This document shows positions 5,752 to 11,544 of a DNA stretch of 11,544 nt, one piece after another (position 1 is the first letter of the stretch; the number at the start of each line of letters is the position of its first letter). Made by a program: the position numbers and the translations under genes. The notes below the pieces were generated by a model. It did no database searches. It was not told where the DNA came from and was given only the letters and a program-made list of their open reading frames with translations. Source of the DNA: an uncultured Alphaproteobacteria bacterium (GTDB lineage: Bacteria > Pseudomonadota > Alphaproteobacteria > Rhizobiales > Rhizobiaceae); NCBI GenBank assembly GCA_929200335.1, contig CAKMZG010000033.1:2912-14455 (forward strand), read 5' to 3'.

Positions 5752-7254
5752 ATGTTGCGAACATTTTTTGAATATTGTTATTTGCCTAACAGATTTTCTT
5801 TTAAATATTTAATTTTATTTATTAACACATTATTTTTTATTAGCTTTTTTTTGATTTCTAGCTATGAAGCATATGCTTTTGTATCGACTTCTTCTGGTTT
5901 GAATAAAACAAATGTTTGCCCAAATGATAATACAATATTTACCGTCATCTTATATGAGAACAATAATAGGACAAGGGTTAGTATTGAAACAGCTAGCACC
6001 TTAACTGGAGCTAGCAATGGTTCGCAATATAGAAATCAAGCCCTACATGCGCTCAATCCTATTACAAATACTCTGATTCAAGATTGTTTTGGAACCGATT
6101 ATACACTGGATGCCCAAAATGGTGCTGATGGTGATTTTTTGCAAGATAGATATCTTGGGTTTATTATAAAAAATACCAGTACTCAAGATAAGCTAGAATA
6201 TGCGGTATATGAAGAGGATGGTATTTTAAAATTTAATGAGGGTAATTCGCCATCAGGTTGTATTGGAGCTGCTGACAATAATATTTGTGTTACAACTTCT
6301 ACAGATAATAGTACTCAAGAAGAGGATGCTGAAGAAGATAATTCTGCCGAAGTTCTTAGAATACAAAAATTAATAACTCAAATGATGCTTTACAGAAGTA
6401 ATTTATTGTTAGGCAGTCAGCCAGATTTGATTGATGTTCTATCGGTTGGAGAAAATACCCTTTCAGGTAGTGGTAATGAACATAATGGTAGATTTAATTT
6501 AAGCACTAATATTACAAATCCCATATGGGCAAGAATAAAGGCGTCTTGGTCCGTTAATGGTGCGGTAAAAAATAGATATGTGCATGGCTCATTTGGTTTA
6601 CATCATGTATTTACACCTAATTTTGCTGCTGGCTTAATGTTAGAGATGGATTATTATAATTCTAAAGAGGGTAATTTATCTAACTATGGTAGAGGCTGGT
6701 TAATTGGGCCATATGTTGTTTTAAAGTCGCCTGAACATCCAATTTATTTGGACGCTAGAGTGTTATGGGGTGAATCCCATAATAAATTAAATGATAATGT
6801 GAATGATTTTAAAACAGAGCGTTTTTTATCTCGCATAAAAATCGCTGGTGATATTGAATTTGATCATTTTATAATAACACCAAATATTATTGGTGCCTAT
6901 ACATCAGATAAGCAGGAACAATTCATTAATGCTAATAATCTTATTATACCAGAGCAAAAAATTGAAATAGGTGAACTTACTCTTGGCATTGATCTAAAAC
7001 TGCCAATTGAGGTCAATACCGGCAATTTAGTAATTGATGCAGGTTTTAATGGCATTTATTCTTATCATGAAGAATCTAATCCCGCTATTTCCAATTCGAA
7101 TATATTTGAAAGATGGCGTGGGCGATTTGATTTAGGTTTTGAATATCAGCTAAATGAATTAGTTACAGTTGAATTTTCTTCATTTTATGATGGGATAGGT
7201 TCCGCTGATGCTAGAACAATCGGCTTAGATGCTTTGTTTAGTATTAAATTTTAG
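5752..7254 (+). CDS. Secreted outer-membrane beta-barrel protein, autotransporter-like
   Basis: A 500-residue protein of unknown specific function. Residues 1-42 form a long signal peptide: a polar start with Arg14 and Lys18, a hydrophobic core (LILFINTLFFISFFLI), and an AYA cleavage site after Ala42. The mature N-terminal part (43 to about 185) has four cysteines (56, 112, 170, 179) that could form disulfides in the periplasm or outside the cell. An acidic linker (QEEDAEEDN) and a helical stretch (about 200-230) follow. From about 245 to the end, alternating aromatic/hydrophobic strands with turns (GSFGLHHVFTPNFAAGLMLE, GPYVVL, YLDARVLWGES) end in LFSIKF, the terminal Phe typical of BamA-assembled barrels. 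The layout suits a small autotransporter, but a plain outer-membrane protein is possible. It is visibly more AT-rich than its neighbours and on the opposite strand, suggesting acquisition. The ribosome binding site (AGGA, 3 bases before ATG) is poor; a TTG at 5755 would be better spaced. Confidence 0.75.
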   Translation: MLRTFFEYCYLPNRFSFKYLILFINTLFFISFFLISSYEAYAFVSTSSGLNKTNVCPNDNTIFTVILYENNNRTRVSIETASTLTGASNGSQYRNQALHALNPITNTLIQDCFGTDYTLDAQNGADGDFLQDRYLGFIIKNTSTQDKLEYAVYEEDGILKFNEGNSPSGCIGAADNNICVTTSTDNSTQEEDAEEDNSAEVLRIQKLITQMMLYRSNLLLGSQPDLIDVLSVGENTLSGSGNEHNGRFNLSTNITNPIWARIKASWSVNGAVKNRYVHGSFGLHHVFTPNFAAGLMLEMDYYNSKEGNLSNYGRGWLIGPYVVLKSPEHPIYLDARVLWGESHNKLNDNVNDFKTERFLSRIKIAGDIEFDHFIITPNIIGAYTSDKQEQFINANNLIIPEQKIEIGELTLGIDLKLPIEVNTGNLVIDAGFNGIYSYHEESNPAISNSNIFERWRGRFDLGFEYQLNELVTVEFSSFYDGIGSADARTIGLDALFSIKF

Positions 7255-7283
7255 GAAAAATGTTATTTGCAAAAATTTTTAAA

Positions 7284-8198
7284 TTATGCATCTACGCCAA
7301 ATACTCGATTATATATCGCTTTAACTTGCGCCATATCAGCATCAATGCAAACGGATATTTTGGGTGCTTCATCTTCTAAGCAAATTTGGGTTTGCCCAAA
7401 TTCTTCGCCTTCTTCAATGACGTTAATGGGTAATTGTTCCGTACTAAACAATTCAGGATGGGTGCAAGCAATGACTGCTGCAGGATCATGAAAACCACAG
7501 CCTTGAACCCCGATGCTCTCATAAAATTTCAAATAAAACCTTGAGATTTCTTGCAAAAAGCCACCAAATTTTGGTGAGACTTCAGCCAAATTGTCAAAAA
7601 ACTCCTCTTGGCATGGCTCCAGCATGGTGACATCAAGACCAACCATGGTTACATTTGCACCAGAATTAATGACAATATTTAATGCATGGGGATCATGGTA
7701 AGTATTAGCCTCAGCATGGGGGGTGATATTGCCAGGAACTTTTGCTGCGCCGCCCATAAAGACGATTTTCTTCACATTTGTTGCAAATTCTGGATCAAGT
7801 TGAATAGCATGAGCAATATTTGTAATAGGGCCAATGGGGCAGACAACCAATTCGCCTTTATGTTCTCGTGCCATGCGGCATAAAAATTCTGCGGCTGTTT
7901 CTTCAAGGGCTGAGTGTTTAGGCTTTTGTGCGGGATATTCACCAAAACCTTCATCCCCATGCACATTATAAGAGGGCGCTATGGTTTTGCCCTCAAGCGT
8001 CATGGCTGCACCTTTGGCAACAGCTGCATCCTGTCCGATAAATTCTAAAAGCCATAAGGCATTGCGGGTTGCTTGCTCAATATTCACATTGCCAAAGACC
8101 GTAGTTAATCCCAAGAGTTCAATATCGGGCGCCAAGGCAGCGTAAATGATAGCCATTGCATCATCTACGCCAGGGTCTGTATCAATGATTAATTTCAT
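7284..8198 (-). CDS. Inosine/uridine-preferring nucleoside hydrolase family protein
   Basis: A 304-residue cytoplasmic enzyme expected to hydrolyse ribonucleosides to base plus ribose for salvage. The N-terminal calcium-binding signature IIDTDPGVDDA places Asp6, Asp8, Asp12 and Asp13. PIGPITNIA (121-129), the substrate-loop HAEANTYHDPHA (161-172, Glu163 and Asn165) and the C-terminal FHDPAA (His237, Asp238) complete the active-site set. Substrate preference (purine, pyrimidine or both) cannot be read from this. The frame extends to an ATG at 8216, but the ATG at 8198 has GAGGA 8 bases upstream and begins directly at the conserved KLIIDTD, so I prefer it. The gene lies 76 bases after zapA on the same strand; a TATACT -10-like box at 8235-8240 hints at its own promoter. 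It is convergent with the barrel gene, with only 29 bases between the stops and no clear terminator. Confidence 0.9.
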   Translation of the reverse strand: MKLIIDTDPGVDDAMAIIYAALAPDIELLGLTTVFGNVNIEQATRNALWLLEFIGQDAAVAKGAAMTLEGKTIAPSYNVHGDEGFGEYPAQKPKHSALEETAAEFLCRMAREHKGELVVCPIGPITNIAHAIQLDPEFATNVKKIVFMGGAAKVPGNITPHAEANTYHDPHALNIVINSGANVTMVGLDVTMLEPCQEEFFDNLAEVSPKFGGFLQEISRFYLKFYESIGVQGCGFHDPAAVIACTHPELFSTEQLPINVIEEGEEFGQTQICLEDEAPKISVCIDADMAQVKAIYNRVFGVDA

Positions 8199-8274
8199 CT
8201 GAATTTTCCTCATCATTTATACGATTTTGGATTTAGTATAGCTTAAGCACGATAAAACAGGGTAAAAAAGATGA

Positions 8275-8652
8275 TTATTCAGGTTTAGCTTTAGCTTTTT
8301 CAGTGATTTTTCCGCTCATATCTTTTAAACGCTCTGCAACTCGTGTTAGATTTTTAGCCACTTGTTGTTCTTTCGCTGCACTGTCTGAGAGGGTTGCAGA
8401 CTGTGCAGTTTGCAATGCTGCAACTTCATTTTCTAAGCGTTGGATATTCTTTTTTAATTCAAAGACCTCATCCACCATCATTATGCCAGCCATCACGGTC
8501 AAGCGTTGATCGCCGATCTCACCAAACGAACCTTTTAAGTCGCTCACATGTCCATCTAGGGTTTTAGCCAATTCAAGCAAATGAGCCTCTTGCCCGTCTT
8601 CGCAGGCCATTCTGTAAGTTTTGCCATTTATCATTACTGCTACTTGTGGCAT
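8275..8652 (-). CDS. zapA: Cell division protein ZapA
   Basis: A 125-residue protein that binds and bundles FtsZ at the division site. The N-terminal half has the conserved ZapA pattern: VAVMINGKTYRMACEDGQE (4-22), then HLLELAKTLDGHV, then GDQRLTVMAGIMMVDEVFEL. Residues about 65-95 are a coiled coil for dimer and tetramer formation, and the tail (about 95-125) is charged and probably flexible. GGAG lies 5 bases before the ATG. It is 35 bases downstream of the DUF4164 gene, the usual rhizobial pair, and is presumably transcribed from the promoter at 9036-9063. Confidence 0.93.
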   Translation of the reverse strand: MPQVAVMINGKTYRMACEDGQEAHLLELAKTLDGHVSDLKGSFGEIGDQRLTVMAGIMMVDEVFELKKNIQRLENEVAALQTAQSATLSDSAAKEQQVAKNLTRVAERLKDMSGKITEKAKAKPE

Positions 8653-8687
8653 TGGCTCTCCAACTTAAAATTGAACTTGGTTATAGA

Positions 8688-8969
8688 TTAGGCTGCGCCA
8701 TCAATTACGCTACGAATATTTTCCATGGCATTGACTAGACGGCGAGATACTTCACGATTTGCATCTTCAAGACGTTGTGCGCGTGCCTCTACGCCATCTA
8801 AGGCCTCTGCCATTTGACCGCGATCAGCCACCATGCGCTGCACTTCTTCTTCTACATCGCGAAGACTTTGGGCATTCTCAATATGAGCATCAACCACTTC
8901 TTCAAGTTGGCCTAATGCTTGATCAAGTTGTTCAAATGCCTGTGTTATTTGGTCTTTGCCGTTGTCCAT
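8688..8969 (-). CDS. DUF4164 family coiled-coil protein
   Basis: A 93-residue, almost wholly helical acidic protein (QAFEQLDQALGQLEEVVDAH, later RAQRLEDANREVSRRL) with heptad-like hydrophobic spacing, typical of DUF4164. Members are found directly upstream of zapA in Hyphomicrobiales, so a link to cell division or ZapA assembly is plausible but unproven as far as I know. No membrane segment or signal peptide is present. The ATG at 8969 has no clear ribosome binding site, unlike its neighbours; the long leader begins with a hairpin. Confidence 0.85.
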   Translation of the reverse strand: MDNGKDQITQAFEQLDQALGQLEEVVDAHIENAQSLRDVEEEVQRMVADRGQMAEALDGVEARAQRLEDANREVSRRLVNAMENIRSVIDGAA

Positions 8970-9004
8970 AGAGTAAATCTGTTCGTGGTTACTTGGATCG
9001 AATC

Positions 9005-9027
9005 AATAAGTCTTTAAAGGACTTATT
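9005..9027 (-). promoter_or_regulatory. Hairpin at the predicted 5' end of the DUF4164-zapA transcript
   Basis: AATAAGTC and GACTTATT are perfect 8-bp complementary arms (9005-9012 and 9020-9027) around a 7-base loop. Given the promoter at 9036-9063, transcription would start at about 9029, so the stem would form almost at the first base of the mRNA. It could stabilise the message. It could also end the upstream dehydrogenase transcript, but no T-run follows. Confidence 0.5.
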
Positions 9028-9035
9028 AGTAAAAC

Positions 9036-9063
9036 ATTATGCGCTACATGAGGCAAAGGTCAA
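9036..9063 (-). promoter_or_regulatory. Candidate sigma-70-type promoter for DUF4164-zapA
   Basis: On the minus strand TTGACC (complement of 9058-9063) and CATAAT (complement of 9036-9041) are 16 bases apart, each one base from consensus. This is the best promoter match in the window and lies in the only gap before the DUF4164 gene. Confidence 0.6.
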
Positions 9064-9110
9064 TAATTTGCGCAAGTTTCCAACTGATTTTAATTGGGGT
9101 GAATTTTGTT

Positions 9111-9914
9111 TTAATCATCTTTTACTGGGACGGTATAATTTAAACCCAATCGGCCACCATCAGCATAGATAGTTTGTCCTGTGATATAGCTGGCTTCTTG
9201 CGAGGCTAAAAATACGGCTATGCTGGCAATTTCTTCTGGATCGCCAATGCGCCCCATGGGGGTGCGGGATAATATTTTTTGTTTAGCTTCTGGGTTATCC
9301 GCAACAGCGCTCAGCATTTCTGTCATAATAGAGCCAGGGCCAATGGCATTGACACGAATGCCGTGAGGTGCAAGCGATTGTGCCATAACTTTGGTTAATT
9401 GATTAACGCCACCCTTAGAGATCGAATATGGCACTTGATCGCCAATGGCAAAGACGGCATTGACCGAGGACATGTTAATAATGGCTCCTGGTTCATCGCC
9501 AGCTTTAATATTTTCCACCATATGACGCGCCACCGCCTGACCGCATAAAAAGCTGCCTTTTAAATTCACAGCTAAGACTTTATCAAAAGTTGCCTCATCA
9601 AGGTCTAAAAAATTGCTCGAGGCCACAATGCCAGCATTATTAACAAGCACATCAATTTTTGAGAATTCATCAATACTGGCGGCTATGAGATTATGCACAT
9701 CTAACGGTTCGCTCACATCACAATGGATGAAATGCAATTTTCCATCGTTATGTTTTGCAACTTGAGATAGAGTTTCAACGGCCTCTTGTCCCGCCTTATC
9801 GTCTTGATCAGCTAAGATAACATTCATGCCTTCTTCAAGATAGCGTTTGCTGATAGCATAGCCGATGCCTTTTGCAGCACCTGTGACAATAGCAGTTTTT
9901 GATTTTATGCTCAT
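9111..9914 (-). CDS. Short-chain dehydrogenase/reductase (SDR), classical type
   Basis: A 267-residue soluble oxidoreductase with the full classical SDR set: the cofactor glycine motif TGAAKGIG at 11-18, Asp36 at the end of strand 2, NNAG at 92-95, and the catalytic tetrad Asn117, Ser150, Tyr163 and Lys167 (YSISK). Asp36 suggests NAD(H) rather than NADP(H); this is inferred. The C-terminal GDPEEIASIAVFLASQEASYITGQTIYADGG is standard for FabG-like and sugar or alcohol dehydrogenases, so the substrate cannot be named. No strong ribosome binding site precedes the ATG at 9914. It follows the propionyl-CoA synthetase gene by 96 bases on the same strand and could be read through from it, but I see neither a terminator nor a clear promoter between them. 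Confidence 0.9.
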   Translation of the reverse strand: MSIKSKTAIVTGAAKGIGYAISKRYLEEGMNVILADQDDKAGQEAVETLSQVAKHNDGKLHFIHCDVSEPLDVHNLIAASIDEFSKIDVLVNNAGIVASSNFLDLDEATFDKVLAVNLKGSFLCGQAVARHMVENIKAGDEPGAIINMSSVNAVFAIGDQVPYSISKGGVNQLTKVMAQSLAPHGIRVNAIGPGSIMTEMLSAVADNPEAKQKILSRTPMGRIGDPEEIASIAVFLASQEASYITGQTIYADGGRLGLNYTVPVKDD

Positions 9915-10010
9915 GACATTTAAAAGCGAAGCTTATAGCTTTGCCTATCCCTCAATGTTTTTCAGTTGTTGGGCAGCCTAATTTAGTTTTTACAAAATGC
10001 AAGTCACTTC

Positions 10011-11544
10011 TTAGCGATTTAAGATTCCACGTTGATCTAATACTTCGTGTATTTCATCCAAAATATCGGGATCATCAATGGTTGCAGGCATTTTAAATTC
10101 AATGCCATCAGCCATTTTTTGAATGGTACCGCGTAGAATTTTGCCTGAACGTGTTTTGGGTAGGCGTTTCACACAGAATGCTACCTTAAAGGCCGCCACG
10201 GGACCAATTTTTTCCCTAACAAGTTGCACAATTTCCTGCTCTATATCCTCTTCAGAGCGCTCAACGCCAGAATTTATGACAATAAAGCCTGCTGGCATTT
10301 GCCCTTTTAGTTTATCGGCAATGCCAACAACCGCACATTCAGCAACATCCTTATGGCTGGCAATAACCTCTTCCATCGCGCCCGTTGATAATCTGTGGCC
10401 GGCCACATTGATGATATCATCAGTACGTGCCATAATATAAAGATAGCCATCTTCATCTTTATAGCCTGCATCTGAGGTATTATAATAACCTGGAAACTCG
10501 TTTAGATATGCTTCTTTAAAGCGTTCATCAGCATTCCACAGGGTTGGCAGACATGATGGTGGTAGAGGTAACTTCACAACAATATTGCCAAGTGTTTCAG
10601 TGCTTAATTGCTTACCCTCATCATCTAATATTTGAACGTCATATCCAGGCATAGCAACGGTTGGAGAACCGTGTTTAACGGGCAACATACCAAGACCAAC
10701 TGGATTAGCAGCAATTGACCAGCCTGTTTCAGTTTGCCACCAATGGTCAATAACGGGGCGCTTAAGATTTCTCTCCGCCCATTCAATGGTATCAGGATCA
10801 GCGCGCTCGCCAGCTAAGAATAAGGTTCTAAAATGGCTCAAGTCATAATCTTTGATCAATTTACCGGCGGGGTCTTCTTTCTTGATAGCGCGGAACGCAG
10901 TCGGCGCCGTGAAAAGTGCCGCAACCTTATGTTCTGATATCACCCGCCAAAATACACCAGCGTCTGGAGTTCCCACGGGCTTACCTTCAAATAGGATGGT
11001 GGTATTACCGTTTAGTAGAGGTGCATAGACAATATAAGAATGCCCCACAACCCAGCCCACATCAGATGCTGCCCAATAAACTTCACCGGGCTTAATGTCA
11101 TAAATAGCGCCCATTGACCATTTTAATGCCACCATATGGCCGCCAGTATCACGCACCACACCTTTGGGTTGGCCAGTGGTGCCAGAAGTATAAAGAATAT
11201 AGGATGGGTCGGTTGCCTCAACAGCGATACAATCGGCTTGTTTGTTTGCTGCTTGTGCAGCATCAACGGATAGCTGCCAATCCTTATCCATAGGCTCATT
11301 CATGGGAGCAATGGCTTGCTCTCGTTGATAGATTAGGGTTGATGATGGCTTGGCTTTAGCTAATTTGATGGCCTCATCCAACATAGGTTTATATTCTACA
11401 ACGCGGTTTGGTTCTATGCCACAAGATGCAGCCATAATCACTTTGGGGGAGCAATCATCAATGCGGGTAGCAAGTTCACTTGCTGAAAACCCGCCAAAAA
11501 CTACGGAGTGGATAGCGCCTAATCTAGCGCAGGCAAGCATGGCC
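10011..11544 (-). CDS. prpE: Propionyl-CoA synthetase (propionate--CoA ligase), N-terminus outside window
   Basis: The frame is open through the window edge, so about 510 C-terminal residues of a protein that usually has a little over 600 are visible. The Met encoded at 11540 is internal: family members continue upstream of MLACARLGAIHSVVFGGFS. The enzyme activates propionate to propionyl-CoA through an acyl-adenylate, feeding propionate catabolism. Seen (numbered from that Met): the ATP loop YTSGTTGQPKG at 117-127, VGHSYIVYAPLL at 165-176, WWQTETGW at 267-274, the hinge region ARTDDIINVAGHRLSTG, and the C-terminal TRSGKILRG with catalytic Lys467, the residue commonly acylated for control. 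SYIVYAPLL and the conserved CGIEPNRVVEYKP favour PrpE over acetyl-CoA synthetase, although some PrpE enzymes also use acetate. No frameshift or stop interrupts the frame. Confidence 0.88.
   Translation of the reverse strand, partial: AMLACARLGAIHSVVFGGFSASELATRIDDCSPKVIMAASCGIEPNRVVEYKPMLDEAIKLAKAKPSSTLIYQREQAIAPMNEPMDKDWQLSVDAAQAANKQADCIAVEATDPSYILYTSGTTGQPKGVVRDTGGHMVALKWSMGAIYDIKPGEVYWAASDVGWVVGHSYIVYAPLLNGNTTILFEGKPVGTPDAGVFWRVISEHKVAALFTAPTAFRAIKKEDPAGKLIKDYDLSHFRTLFLAGERADPDTIEWAERNLKRPVIDHWWQTETGWSIAANPVGLGMLPVKHGSPTVAMPGYDVQILDDEGKQLSTETLGNIVVKLPLPPSCLPTLWNADERFKEAYLNEFPGYYNTSDAGYKDEDGYLYIMARTDDIINVAGHRLSTGAMEEVIASHKDVAECAVVGIADKLKGQMPAGFIVINSGVERSEEDIEQEIVQLVREKIGPVAAFKVAFCVKRLPKTRSGKILRGTIQKMADGIEFKMPATIDDPDILDEIHEVLDQRGILNR

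Noticed and set aside
7267..7491. A 74-codon plus-strand frame directly after the barrel gene
   Set aside because: It lies antisense to the nucleoside hydrolase C-terminus, which carries conserved active-site motifs; it is a shadow of that gene.

Overview
The window looks like chromosomal DNA from a fairly AT-rich alphaproteobacterium, most likely of the Hyphomicrobiales (Rhizobiales). The main evidence is a small DUF4164 coiled-coil gene directly before zapA, a 6S RNA gene next to the 5-formyltetrahydrofolate cyclo-ligase gene and its TIGR00282 phosphoesterase partner, a DUF1127 micro-gene, and a long-form aminopeptidase P. I cannot name the genus. Apart from one gene, this is conserved housekeeping sequence, and I see no transposase, integrase, phage gene, tRNA, rRNA or CRISPR array.

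Layout. Positions 1-1467 (+): the C-terminal end of a probable cation:proton antiporter, overlapping by 4 bases (ATGA) with prmA, the ribosomal protein L11 methyltransferase gene. Positions 1492-1653 (-): a 53-codon DUF1127 gene, convergent with prmA across a perfect 10-bp hairpin. Positions 1796-3646 (+): a long-form Xaa-Pro aminopeptidase. Positions 3705-5138 (-): a two-gene unit, 5-formyltetrahydrofolate cyclo-ligase followed by a YmdB-type metallophosphoesterase; each ribosome binding site lies in the 3' arm of a 7-bp hairpin. Positions 5345-5498 (-): the 6S RNA gene, recognised from its sequence blocks and foldable closing stem. Between it and the cyclo-ligase is a repeat cluster that re-uses the 3' strand of the 6S closing stem.

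Positions 5752-7254 (+): a strikingly AT-rich gene for a secreted outer-membrane beta-barrel protein, the only accessory-looking gene. Positions 7284-8198 (-): a nucleoside hydrolase. Positions 8275-8969 (-): DUF4164 and zapA, with a good sigma-70-type promoter and a hairpin at the predicted 5' end of the transcript. Positions 9111-9914 (-): a short-chain dehydrogenase. Positions 10011-11544 (-): most of a propionyl-CoA synthetase, with its N-terminus beyond the window.

How it fits together. In many proteobacteria zapA, the 6S gene and the cyclo-ligase gene are neighbours. Here all three keep the same order and strand, but the barrel gene (opposite strand) and the nucleoside hydrolase lie between zapA and 6S, which suggests an insertion into an ancestral zapA-6S-cyclo-ligase block. 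I found no clearly new multi-gene system. The most unusual material is RNA-level: the repeats at the 6S 3' end, the paired ribosome-binding-site hairpins, and the zapA leader hairpin.
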